In this document: positions 44,215 to 53,285 of the stretch, piece after piece
How positions within the stretch are numbered: the first letter of the stretch is position 1
Layout: the number at the start of each line of letters is the position of its first letter
Source of the DNA: Variovorax sp. TBS-050B
GTDB taxonomy: Bacteria; Pseudomonadota; Gammaproteobacteria; Burkholderiales; Burkholderiaceae_C
NCBI RefSeq assembly: GCF_029893635.1
Contig: NZ_JARXYR010000002.1
Coordinates: forward strand, 1,711,001-1,775,000
DNA length: 64,000 bases
Direction: 5' to 3'
Program-made: the position numbers and the translations under genes
Notes under the pieces: model-generated
The model's database searches: none
What the model was told of the DNA's origin: nothing
What the model saw: the letters and a program-made list of their open reading frames with translations, nothing else

Positions 44215-45900
44215 TCACATTTTTTGATTTTCGCCTCGGGGACGGATGCGGTAGATGGCGTTGTTCCGGTCCGCCGAGACGTAGATCGTGCCGTCGCTGC
44301 CGACCGCCACGCCCGTGACCACGTAGGGCGCCGGCAGGCCCGGACCGGGCGCCAGCCCGATCGGCAGGTCCTCGGCCACGGTGCGCCGGGCGCCGGTGGC
44401 CGGATCGATCTCCACCAGGCGGCGCGCGGCGCTCTCGGCCACGATGAAGCTGCCCCAGGGCGTTTCGGCCACGCCTTCGGGCAGCGCGAGGCCCTCGGCC
44501 ACGGCGCGCAGCGGCGCGCTGGCGTCGAGCGGAATGCGCGTGAGCTTGCCGACCGCCTCGGTGACGTAGAGCGCACCGTCGCGGCCGAGCACCATCTGCA
44601 CCGGCCCGCCCAGCCCGCTCGCGAGCACCTGCTTCTCGGCCAGTTGCGGGCCGCTGGCGCGCGTGATGCTGCCGGTGGCGATCTCGGCATAGATCACGCC
44701 GCCGTCGGCCAGCGGCAGGGCATCGAACGGCGCCTTCAGGCCGTGCAGCGTCCGGACCGTGCGCAGCGACTGCCGGTCGACCAGCTGCACCGTGCCGGTG
44801 AACCACGAGGCGAGCGCGAACAACCGGCCCGAGAGGCCGACCGAGAACGGGTAGTCGAGCTCGGGATCGCGCTGCATGCGGAACACGTCGCGCACCTCGC
44901 CGGTCTGCGCGTCGACCTGGCGGAAGCCGAACACGTCGGCCACCCAGAGCGTGCGGCCCTCGATCTTCAGGCCCGCAGGCGCCGCGAGCCGGCCGCTCGT
45001 GAGCGTGCGCAGCGCGCCGGTGGCGGGGTCGAAGGCCTGGATCTCGTTGTTCGCCATGTTCGACACGTAGATCGTGCCGTCGGGGGCGATCGTCAGGTTG
45101 TCGAGCGAGGACCGCAGCTGCTTGGTGAGCGTGCGCCGGCCGGTGGCGAGGTCCACGCGCACCAGCTCGCCGCTCCTCGCGTCGACCACCCAGAGGTTGC
45201 CCTTGCCGTCGAGGTTGGCCGCCGCCGGAATCTTGAAGCCGTCGGCGATCACGCTGACGGCGCCGTCGGCGGGATCGATCTTCACCACCTGGCCCTTGAA
45301 CCACAGCGGCCCGTAGAGCATGCCGTCGGGCCCGACCTCGAAGCCGTTGAAGCCGCCCAGGTCCTTGCGGATCAGCCGCGGCGGCTTGCGGCCATCGCGG
45401 TCGATCTCCCACAGCGCGTCGCCGAGGAACACCTGCGAGGCATAGAGCTTGTGGTTGCGCCGGTCGAAGTCGAGCGAATTGAGGCCCGGCAGGTCCTTCG
45501 CGAGCACGCGCATCGGCGCGCCGTCGTGCTCGCGGTAGCGCAGCATGCCCATCAGGTAGTTGGTCCATGCGAGCTCGCCGCGCGGGCCGACCGCGATGTC
45601 GTCGGCCTGGCCCTCGGGCGCGGGCACGAGCACGCGCGCGGCGCCGGTGGCGCGGTCGACCTCCCACAGCGTGTTGCCGAGCACCGAACCCGCGAGCAGC
45701 CGCCCCTTGGCATCGATCGCGAGGCCGTGGACACCCGCGAACGCGGAGGGCGCGACCAGCACCTCGGGCGCGTGCCAGCCCGCGGGCCGCGCGGGCGGCT
45801 GCTGCGGCGCGGAAGAGGGCGGCAGGAGGCTGCTGCAGGCGCCCAGCAGGGCGAGCGTGGCGATCAGCGCGGCGGCGGCGCGCAGAGGACGGCGGGGCAT
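44215..45900 (-). CDS. Beta-propeller (NHL/SMP-30-like) lipoprotein
   Basis: A 561-residue predicted lipoprotein. The signal peptide ends in the lipobox LLGACSS, followed by a Pro-rich linker. Repeats of about 40 residues of the type DGxIYVS/A.N..I and DPATGA.R (for example GPDGMLYGPLWFKGQVVKIDP, APDGTIYVSNMANNEIQAFDP) suggest two six- or seven-bladed propellers. Such proteins bind or hydrolyse lactones or act as scaffolds; I cannot assign a substrate. The start at 45900 is chosen for the signal peptide. Confidence 0.82.
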   Translation of the reverse strand: MPRRPLRAAAALIATLALLGACSSLLPPSSAPQQPPARPAGWHAPEVLVAPSAFAGVHGLAIDAKGRLLAGSVLGNTLWEVDRATGAARVLVPAPEGQADDIAVGPRGELAWTNYLMGMLRYREHDGAPMRVLAKDLPGLNSLDFDRRNHKLYASQVFLGDALWEIDRDGRKPPRLIRKDLGGFNGFEVGPDGMLYGPLWFKGQVVKIDPADGAVSVIADGFKIPAAANLDGKGNLWVVDARSGELVRVDLATGRRTLTKQLRSSLDNLTIAPDGTIYVSNMANNEIQAFDPATGALRTLTSGRLAAPAGLKIEGRTLWVADVFGFRQVDAQTGEVRDVFRMQRDPELDYPFSVGLSGRLFALASWFTGTVQLVDRQSLRTVRTLHGLKAPFDALPLADGGVIYAEIATGSITRASGPQLAEKQVLASGLGGPVQMVLGRDGALYVTEAVGKLTRIPLDASAPLRAVAEGLALPEGVAETPWGSFIVAESAARRLVEIDPATGARRTVAEDLPIGLAPGPGLPAPYVVTGVAVGSDGTIYVSADRNNAIYRIRPRGENQKM

Positions 45901-46012
45901 GCGTGTCTCCTTTTTCTCGATGCCGAGGCGATGCAGTCTAGAAGCAGGCAAGGGCCGTGGCGCATCGCGCGGGAGACATGCGGACTTTCGTCCGCTGGGG
46001 ATGACCCGCGGT

Positions 46013-47236
46013 TCAGCCGCGCAGCATCTGGGTCGCGGTGTGGATCAAAAGCCCCACGAGGCCGCCCACCAGCGTGCCGTTGATGCGGATGAACTGCAGG
46101 TCGCGGCCGATGTGGCGTTCGAGCTCCACCGTCATCTCCGCCGCGTTCCATTCGGCCACGCGGGCCTCGATGTAGCGGCGGATGTCCTCGCGGTAGCGCT
46201 CGATCGCGGCCGGCGCGGCGGCTTCGAGCTGCTCGTTGATCCATTGGCGGATCGCCGCATCGGCCTCGAGCCGCGCGCCGAGCGCGCCGGCCATCGCGGC
46301 AATGCGGCGCGCGATGGCCGAGTCGCCGCGGCCCAGGTCCTCGTGCAGCCATGCGAGCAGCTCGCGCCAGAGCCCGTGCAGGTAGTCGCCGAGGGCCGGA
46401 TGCGCCATCAGTTCGGCGCGGATCTGCTCGCCGCGCTGGCGGAACTCGGGGTCGAGCTTGAGCCGCACCACGAAGTCGTCCATGAACTGGTCGAAGCGCC
46501 TGCGCATCGGATGGCCGGGCTCGGCCGCGAGCTCGGCGATGGTGCGCGCGACGGCCGCCACGATCTTGCGCGTCGCGAGCTTGGCCGCCACCTGGTCGAG
46601 GCCCACGTAGCGCAGCGTCTTGATCTCGCGCGCGATCGCCTCGGTGATGTGCGCCTGCACCTCCTCGCCCTCGAGCACGCCGGCGAGCTGCTGCAGCACG
46701 TCGTCGAGCAGCGCCTGGTGGCGCCCGCCCGCGGTGAGCGCATCGAGCGCCTGGCCCATGAGGCGCGAGAGGTCCACCTTGCCGAGCCCCGCCGTCACCG
46801 CGCGCCCCAGGAAGTCGCGCACCCGCTCGTCGTCGAAGGCCGCGAGGCCGTAGCGCGCCGCCGCCACGCCCCAGCGGCCGAGCTGCTCGCCGCTCGCGGG
46901 CCGCGACAGCCAGCCCGCGATGCGCCCGGCCGCGTCGAACTCGCGCAGCTTGGCGAGCACCTGCTGCGTGCTCAGGAAGTTGTCGCAGATGAAGCCCGCG
47001 AGCTTGGCGCCGATGCGGTCCTTGTTGCTCGGGATGATCGCGGTGTGCGGGATCGGCAGCCCCATCGGGTGCCGGAACAGCGCCACCACCGCGAACCAGT
47101 CGGCGATCGCGCCGACCATCGCGGCCTCGGCGAAGGCGGCCACGTAGCCCCAGGCCGGATGCTGGTCGTGCAGCACGCTCGCGAGCGCGTAGAGCGCGGC
47201 CGCGGCGCACAGCAGGCCGAAGGCGATGCGCTTCAT
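46013..47236 (-). CDS. DUF445 family membrane protein
   Basis: A 407-residue protein. Hydrophobic segments are at the N-terminus (residues 4-20 and 28-55) and the C-terminus (385-403), with a long helical middle. The N-terminal AAFAEAAMVGAIADWFAVVALFRHPMGLPIPHTAIIPSNKDRI is diagnostic of DUF445. Members sit in the inner membrane; the function is unproven. It follows the ArgE-like gene at a 14-base distance and may share its transcript. Confidence 0.92.
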   Translation of the reverse strand: MKRIAFGLLCAAAALYALASVLHDQHPAWGYVAAFAEAAMVGAIADWFAVVALFRHPMGLPIPHTAIIPSNKDRIGAKLAGFICDNFLSTQQVLAKLREFDAAGRIAGWLSRPASGEQLGRWGVAAARYGLAAFDDERVRDFLGRAVTAGLGKVDLSRLMGQALDALTAGGRHQALLDDVLQQLAGVLEGEEVQAHITEAIAREIKTLRYVGLDQVAAKLATRKIVAAVARTIAELAAEPGHPMRRRFDQFMDDFVVRLKLDPEFRQRGEQIRAELMAHPALGDYLHGLWRELLAWLHEDLGRGDSAIARRIAAMAGALGARLEADAAIRQWINEQLEAAAPAAIERYREDIRRYIEARVAEWNAAEMTVELERHIGRDLQFIRINGTLVGGLVGLLIHTATQMLRG

Positions 47237-47250
47237 GCCGCCGCGCGCGC

Positions 47251-48417
47251 TCAGCCGATCTCGGGCGTGGACGCGAGGCGTTCCATGAACAGTTCGCAGC
47301 GCGCGAGCTGCTCGAGGCTCACGTACTCGTCGGGCTGGTGCGCCTGCTCGATGCTGCCGGGGCCGCACACCACCGTGGGGATGCCGGCGTTCTTGAACAG
47401 GCCCGCCTCGGTGCCGAAGGCCACCAGCGTGGTGCGCTCCTCGCCCGCGAGGCGCTGCGCGAGCCGGGTGACCGGATCGTTCGCGCTGCCGAGGAAGCTC
47501 GGGATCTCGCAGATGGTGTCGAAGCTGAAGCCCGCGTCGGGCGCGACCTTCTTCATCGCCGGCTCCAGCGAGCCCGCGTAGGCGATCACTTCCTGCTGCA
47601 TGCGCTTCGCGTCGGCGGTCGGCAGGTCGCGGAACTCGTAGCGGAACTCGGCGTCGCGCGGCACTACGTTGTCGGCGATGCCGCCGTGGAACTGGCCCAC
47701 GCTCGCGGTGCTGAAGGGCACGTCGAAGCCGTCGTAGCGCGGCTCGCTGCGCTCGAAGTCCTCCGCCATGTCGCGCACCTTGCCGACCACGCGCGCGGCC
47801 ATCTCGATCGCGTTGACCGACTTGGGCGTGAGCGAGGAATGCGCCTCCTTGCCGCGCACGCAGCAGCGGTAGCGGTACACGCCCTTGTGCGCGATGGCCG
47901 GCACCATGCTCGTGGGCTCGCCCACGATACAGGCCAGCGGCTTGATGCCGGCCTCGCGCATGTCGGCGATCAGCTCGCGCACGCCGAAGCAGCCGATCTC
48001 TTCCTCGTAGCTGAAGGCGAAGTGCACCGCGAAGGGCGCATCGCCCTCGAGGAAGCGCTTCGCGTTCGCGAGCGCGATCGCGATGAAGCCTTTCATGTCG
48101 GCCGAGCCGCGGCCGTAGAGCCGATCGTTCTGCACCGTGGCCGAGAGCGGATCGACGCTCCAGGCCTGCCCGTCCCAGGGCACCGTGTCGGTGTGGCCCG
48201 AGACGATCACGCCTGCGGGCTTGCCTTCGCCGAGCGTGGCGAACAGGTTGGCCTTGGTGCGCTCGGCGTTCCAGGTGATGCGGCTCTTCACGCCCAGCGC
48301 CGCGAGATGGGCCTGCGCAAGATCGACCAGTTGGAGATTGCTGTTCGCGCTGACCGTGTTCATGCGAACCAAGGTTTGCGCCATCTGGAGACTCTGGGGG
48401 GAAAGCGTGTGCTGCAT
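47251..48417 (-). CDS. argE: Acetylornithine deacetylase (M20 peptidase family)
   Basis: It probably removes the acetyl group from N-acetylornithine in arginine synthesis. The 388-residue protein has M20 metal motifs: VIVSGHTDTVPW (His), YGRGSADMKG (bridging Asp), YEEEIGC (Glu-Glu) and VGEPTSM. The C-terminal His is in IEQAHQPDEYV. Annotation as ArgE rests on overall similarity; other M20 enzymes are possible. Start ATG 48417; an ATG nine bases upstream is an alternative. It is divergent from the GDPD gene. Confidence 0.88.
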   Translation of the reverse strand: MQHTLSPQSLQMAQTLVRMNTVSANSNLQLVDLAQAHLAALGVKSRITWNAERTKANLFATLGEGKPAGVIVSGHTDTVPWDGQAWSVDPLSATVQNDRLYGRGSADMKGFIAIALANAKRFLEGDAPFAVHFAFSYEEEIGCFGVRELIADMREAGIKPLACIVGEPTSMVPAIAHKGVYRYRCCVRGKEAHSSLTPKSVNAIEMAARVVGKVRDMAEDFERSEPRYDGFDVPFSTASVGQFHGGIADNVVPRDAEFRYEFRDLPTADAKRMQQEVIAYAGSLEPAMKKVAPDAGFSFDTICEIPSFLGSANDPVTRLAQRLAGEERTTLVAFGTEAGLFKNAGIPTVVCGPGSIEQAHQPDEYVSLEQLARCELFMERLASTPEIG

Positions 48418-48525
48418 GCAACACATTCTCCCGGAAGTCGATGCCGTGCGCAGCCGGATGTCGGCGCTGTCACCGGGAGCGGGTAGCCTGCCTGCTCTTT
48501 TCTTGTGCCAAGAAGGAGAAGTCCC

Positions 48526-49720
48526 ATGCGCATTCGCCTGCAGATCGCCCTTGTCGCCACCGCCGCCCTGGGGCTCGCCGCCTGCGGCAGCACCGGCCCT
48601 TCTGGCGGCCGCCTCGCCACGCTCGACGGCCAGCCGCCGCTCGTCATCGCCCACCGCGGCGCCTCGGGCTACCTGCCGGAGCAGACGCTCGAGGCCTATG
48701 CCCGCGCGGTCGAGCTCGGCGCCGACGTGATCGAGATGGACCTCGTGTCCACCCGCGACGGCGTGCTGATCGCGCGCCACGATCCCAACCTCGCGATCAG
48801 CACCGACGTGGCCAAGCATCCGCGCTTCGCCACGCGCAAGAAGACCGTCAAGGTCGACGGCGAGACCCAGACCGGCTGGTTCAGCCACGACTTCACGCTG
48901 GCCGAGATCAAGACGCTCGGCGCCATCGCCACCGATCCCGAGCGGCCGCAGGAATACAACGGCAAGTTCAAGGTCGCGACCTTCCAGGAGATCATCGACT
49001 TCGCGAAGGCGAAATCGAAGGAGACCGGCCGCACCGTCGCGATCTACCCCGAGACCAAGAACCCGACCTACTTCCGCGACCTTGGCCTGCCGATGGAGGA
49101 CAAGGTCATCGCCGCCCTCACCGCCGCGGGCTGGAACAGCAAGACCGCACCCGTCTTCGTGCAGTCCTTCGAGCCCGGCAGCCTCAAGTACATGAAGGCC
49201 AAGGGGCTGAACACGAAGCTGGTGCAGCTGATCGACGGCGACGCCATCGACCTGAAGACCGGCGCCATGACCTACGCGGTGCCGGTGGACCGGCCCTACG
49301 AATGGACCAAGGCGGGCGACCGGCGCAACTTCGACGTGATGGTCACGCCCGCGGGGCTGGCCGAGATCAAGACCTATGCCGACGGCATCGGCCCGTGGAA
49401 GCGCTACATCGTGAGCATCAAGGGCAGCGTGGGCGCGGACGGCAAGCCGCTGGACGTCAACAACGACGGCAAGATCAACGATGCCGACGCCACCCTCGGT
49501 CTCGCCGACCACGCTCGTGGCCGACGCGCACAAGGCGGGGCTCTTCGTGCACCCCTTCACCTTCCGCAACGAGTCGCGGCGGCTCGCGGCCGACTACGAC
49601 AAGGACGGCCGCAAGGAATACGACATCTACTACCGGCTCGGCGTCGACGGCGTGTTCACCGATTTCCCCGACACCGCGCTCGCCGCGCGCGCGGACTACC
49701 TCCGTCGCTTCGGGCGCTGA
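48526..49720 (+). pseudogene. Glycerophosphodiester phosphodiesterase lipoprotein with a one-base frameshift
   Basis: An intact protein would have about 397 residues. It has a signal peptide with lipobox LGLAAC (Cys 20) and a GDPD domain with HRG (His 43, Arg 44), Glu 70, Asp 72 and His 85. The frame breaks near 49498; the rest ([24 protein letters not shown]) lies in another frame. Removing one G from GG at 49498-49499 rejoins it as [15 protein letters not shown] dockerin-like calcium loop ([12 protein letters not shown]) lies just before the break and another ([11 protein letters not shown]) after it. This may be a real mutation or an assembly error. Ribosome-binding site AAGGAGAA precedes the ATG. 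Confidence 0.85.
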
Positions 49721-49780
49721 GGGTTTGCCCGGCGGGCACGGTCTTTGCGGAGGCCAGCCGCAAAGCCTAGACTGTGCCCC

Positions 49781-50980
49781 ATGAAACTCATCGATTCGCT
49801 CGTCACGCAGGCGGCCGGCATCGCCGCCGTCCGACGTGACCTCCACGCCCATCCCGAACTCTGCTTCGAAGAAGTCCGCACCGCCGACGTGGTGGCAGGC
49901 AAGCTCACCGAATGGGGCATTCCCATCCACCGCGGCCTGGGCACCACGGGCGTGGTCGGCATCGTCAAGAACGGCACCAGTCCGCGCGCCGTGGGCCTGC
50001 GGGCCGACATGGACGCGCTGCCCGTGACCGAACTCAACACCTTCGCGCATGCGAGCAGGCACCACGGCAAGATGCACGCCTGCGGCCACGACGGCCACAC
50101 GGCCATGCTGCTGGCGGCGGCGCAGCATCTCGCGAAGCACCGCAACTTCGACGGCACCGTCTACCTGATCTTCCAGCCGGCCGAGGAGGGCGGCGGCGGC
50201 GCGCGCGAGATGATCAAGGAGGGGCTGTTCGAGCAGTTCCCGATGGACGCCGTCTTCGGCATGCACAACTGGCCCGGCATGAAGGCCGGCCAGTTCGCCG
50301 TGAGCCCCGGGCCGGTGATGGCCTCGGGCAACAAGTTCCACATCAACGTGGTGGGCAAGGGCGGCCATGCGGCGCTGCCGCAGACGGGCATCGACCCGGT
50401 GCCGATCGCCTGCGAGATCGTGCAGGCCTTCCAGACCATCCTCACGCGCAAGATGAAGCCGACCGATTCGGCCGTGATCTCGGTCACCACCATCCACGCG
50501 GGCGAAGCCAACAACGTGATCCCCGACAACTGCGAGCTCTCGGGCACGGTGCGCACCTTCTCGATCGAGGTGCTCGACATGATCGAGGCGCGCATGAAGC
50601 AGATCTGCGACCACATCTGCGCCGCGCACGACGCGACCTGCGAATTCCGCTTCGAGCGCTACTACCCGCCCACGATCAACACCGAGGCCGAGGCCGACTT
50701 CGCGCGCCGCGTCATGGGCGGCATCGTCGGGCCCGAGAACGTGCTCAAGCAGGAGCCCGCCATGACCTCGGAGGACTTCGCGTTCATGCTGCAGGCCAAG
50801 CCCGGCGCCTACGCCTTCATCGGCAACGGCGACGGCTCGCACCGCGATGCGCTGCACGGCGAAGGTCCGTGCACGCTGCACAACGCCAGCTACGACTTCA
50901 ACGACGACCTCATCCCGCTCGGCGCCACCTGCTGGGTGCAGATCGCCGAGCAGTTCCTCAAGCCCGAGGGGGCGTCTTGA
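49781..50980 (+). CDS. M20 family amidohydrolase (hippurate hydrolase/aminoacylase-like)
   Basis: A 399-residue metallo-amidohydrolase. It has N-terminal RRDLHAHPELCFEE, the metal sites MHACGHDGHTAMLLAA and QPAEEGGGGAREMI, and the dimerisation region GKGGHAALPQTGIDPVP. It would hydrolyse N-acyl or N-benzoyl amino acids. The start MKLIDSL at 49781 fits homology. Its stop overlaps the TTG start of the next gene, and the two are probably coupled. Confidence 0.93.
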   Translation: MKLIDSLVTQAAGIAAVRRDLHAHPELCFEEVRTADVVAGKLTEWGIPIHRGLGTTGVVGIVKNGTSPRAVGLRADMDALPVTELNTFAHASRHHGKMHACGHDGHTAMLLAAAQHLAKHRNFDGTVYLIFQPAEEGGGGAREMIKEGLFEQFPMDAVFGMHNWPGMKAGQFAVSPGPVMASGNKFHINVVGKGGHAALPQTGIDPVPIACEIVQAFQTILTRKMKPTDSAVISVTTIHAGEANNVIPDNCELSGTVRTFSIEVLDMIEARMKQICDHICAAHDATCEFRFERYYPPTINTEAEADFARRVMGGIVGPENVLKQEPAMTSEDFAFMLQAKPGAYAFIGNGDGSHRDALHGEGPCTLHNASYDFNDDLIPLGATCWVQIAEQFLKPEGAS

Positions 50981-52083
50981 TCGGCATCGGCGAGGCGTTC
51001 TCGGCGCGCTATGCCGAGGCGCGGCAGAAGTTCCTGCAGGGCTGCGTGAGCGCAGGCCTGGCCGTCGAGCCGCATGCGCATCCCGAGAAGGGCCGCGACG
51101 GCGAGGAGCTGTCGATGGACGTGGCGCTCGACGGCGACGCGAACGCCGAGCGCCTGCTGATCGTCACCAGCGCCTGCCATGGCGTCGAAGGCCATTGCGG
51201 CAGCGGCGTGCAGGTGTTCGCGCTGCACGACGCCGAGTGGCGCGAGAAGGCGCGCGCCCAGGGCGTGGCGGTGCTCTACATCCATGCGCTCAATCCGCAC
51301 GGCTTCTCGCACGGCCGCCGCGTCACGCACGAGAACGTCGACCTGAACCGCAATTTCGTCGACTTCTCGCAGCCGCTGCCGGTCAACGAGGCCTACGCCA
51401 AGCTGCATCCGCTGCTCGTGCCCGACACCTGGCCGCCCACGCCGGAGAACCAGGCCGCGGTCGAGAAGTGGATCGACAAGCACGGCCCGGAGGCCTACCA
51501 GGCGGCCGTCACCGGCGGGCAGTACCAGTTCGACGACGGCCTCTTCTTCGGCGGCAAGGCGCCGACCTGGAGCAACAGGACGCTGCGCGAGGTGCTGCGC
51601 CGGCATGCCGCCGGCGCGCGCCGGCTGGCCTGGATCGACCTGCACACCGGGCTCGGCCCCAACGGCCACGGCGAGCGCATCTTCGCGGGCCGCGACGACA
51701 AGGCCGCCTACGCGCGCGCGAACGCCTGGTGGGGCACGGCCGCGGCGCCGGTCACCTCGATCTACGACGGCTCGTCGAGCTCGGCGCCGCTGCGCGGCCT
51801 GATGTGGGACACGGCGTACCAGGAATGCCCCGCGGCGGAGTTCACCGGCATCGCGCTCGAATACGGCACGCTGCCGGTGCTCGATGTGCTGGGCGCCTTG
51901 CGCGCCGACCACTGGCTGCACAAGCACCCCGAGGCGCCGGCCGACCTGGCCGACGGCATCCGCGCGCGCATGCGCGAAGCCTTCTACACCGACACCGACG
52001 CATGGCGCGGACAGATCGTCAGCCAGGCGCGGCAGGCGATGTTCCAGGCCGTCAATGGCCTGAGCGGCCGGCCGAACGACTGA
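50977..52083 (+). CDS. DUF2817/M14-like peptidase family protein
   Basis: A 368-residue protein of the DUF2817 family, related to M14 carboxypeptidases. The metal-site region SACHGVEGHCGSGVQ and the later WIDLHTGLGP are visible. The start is TTG at 50977, overlapping the previous TGA as TTGA; GAGGGGG precedes it. No in-frame ATG gives a complete N-terminus. Coupling to an M20 amidohydrolase suggests consecutive peptide or amide hydrolysis. No signal peptide is present. Confidence 0.85.
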   Translation: MIGIGEAFSARYAEARQKFLQGCVSAGLAVEPHAHPEKGRDGEELSMDVALDGDANAERLLIVTSACHGVEGHCGSGVQVFALHDAEWREKARAQGVAVLYIHALNPHGFSHGRRVTHENVDLNRNFVDFSQPLPVNEAYAKLHPLLVPDTWPPTPENQAAVEKWIDKHGPEAYQAAVTGGQYQFDDGLFFGGKAPTWSNRTLREVLRRHAAGARRLAWIDLHTGLGPNGHGERIFAGRDDKAAYARANAWWGTAAAPVTSIYDGSSSSAPLRGLMWDTAYQECPAAEFTGIALEYGTLPVLDVLGALRADHWLHKHPEAPADLADGIRARMREAFYTDTDAWRGQIVSQARQAMFQAVNGLSGRPND

Positions 52084-52097
52084 CCGAAAGGGGCGTT

Positions 52098-53225
52098 CTA
52101 GGTTCTCACCCGCCCGTCGCCCGTCAGCATCGAGAGCTCGACGAACTTCGACCCCACGTGGTTCTTCGGCGAGAACGACACCTCGAAGCCGCCGAACTGC
52201 TGCCGGTCGATGCTTTCCAGCCCTGCGACGAGGCCGTCGCGCGAGAGCTTGCCGGGTGCGCGGCGCAGGCCCTCGACCAGCACCTTGGCGGCCAGGTAGC
52301 CTTCCAGGCTCGAGAAATTGACGGTCGCGCCGGCACCGGCCTTGCGCACCGCCTCGCCGAACTCGCGCGTGATCGCGTTGGCGGGGTTGTAGGGCGAGGG
52401 CACCACCTGCGTCACCATCACGCCGGCGCCTTCCTTGCCGAGTTCGTCCGCGAGCGCCTGGGTGCCGACGAAGGACACGTTGAAGAAGGTGCCGCCGTAG
52501 CCCGCCTTGCGCGCCTGGCGGATGAAGGCGGCACAGGCCTTGTACGCGCCCACCTGCACCACCGCGTCGGGGCGCGCCGCCGTGATGCTCTTGACCGCCG
52601 CCGCCACGTCCACCGAATTGCGCTCCACCGTGGCCAGCGCCACCGGCTTCAGCTCCTGCTGCGACAGCGCCAGCGTCACGCCGTCGAGCCCGGCCTTGCC
52701 GTAGGCGTCGTTCTGGTAGAAGACCGCGATCTTCTTCAGGCCCAGGTGCGTGAGCTGCTTCACGATCAGCGCCGTCTCGTCGTTGTACGAGGCGCGCAGG
52801 TGGAACACGTTGCGGTGGAAGGGCTCGCGCAGCGACATGGCGCCGGTGAACGGCGCGATGAACGGCACCTTCTCCTTCACCGCGAGCGGCAGCGCCGCCA
52901 TGCTGGTGGGCGTGCCGATGTAGCCGAAGAGCGCGAACACGTCCTCCTCGATCAGCTTCTGCGTGTTGGCCGCGCAGCGCTCGGGCTCGTAGCCGTCGTC
53001 GAGGTTCTTGATCACCACGTTGCGCCGGCCGGGCTGGGCGTTGTACTGGTCCAGGAACAGCTTCGCGCCCTGGTGGAACTGGATGCCGAGCTGCGCGGCC
53101 GGGCCCGTGAAGGCGGCCGACTGGCCGAGCACCAGCGGCGTTTCGCCCTGTGCCCGGGCGAGCCGGAAGCCGCCCAGCGCCGCCGCGCCGGCGGCGACGG
53201 AAAAATGTCTGCGATTCATCGTCAT
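52098..53225 (-). CDS. Branched-chain amino-acid-type ABC binding protein (LivK-like)
   Basis: A periplasmic type I binding protein of 375 residues. The N-terminus MNRRHFSVAAGAAALGG has a twin-arginine-like pattern followed by an AXA site (ARAQ). The fold motifs GQSAAFTGPAAQLG and ALFGYIGTPTS are typical of Peripla_BP_6 proteins. No permease or ATPase genes are adjacent. It is convergent with the DUF2817 gene and divergent from the molybdopterin oxidoreductase. Confidence 0.92.
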   Translation of the reverse strand: MTMNRRHFSVAAGAAALGGFRLARAQGETPLVLGQSAAFTGPAAQLGIQFHQGAKLFLDQYNAQPGRRNVVIKNLDDGYEPERCAANTQKLIEEDVFALFGYIGTPTSMAALPLAVKEKVPFIAPFTGAMSLREPFHRNVFHLRASYNDETALIVKQLTHLGLKKIAVFYQNDAYGKAGLDGVTLALSQQELKPVALATVERNSVDVAAAVKSITAARPDAVVQVGAYKACAAFIRQARKAGYGGTFFNVSFVGTQALADELGKEGAGVMVTQVVPSPYNPANAITREFGEAVRKAGAGATVNFSSLEGYLAAKVLVEGLRRAPGKLSRDGLVAGLESIDRQQFGGFEVSFSPKNHVGSKFVELSMLTGDGRVRT

Positions 53226-53285
53226 GGTGAAAAACCTCTTCTGCGCACCACCGCGCCACAACCTGGAAAACTTTAGACTCGCCGG

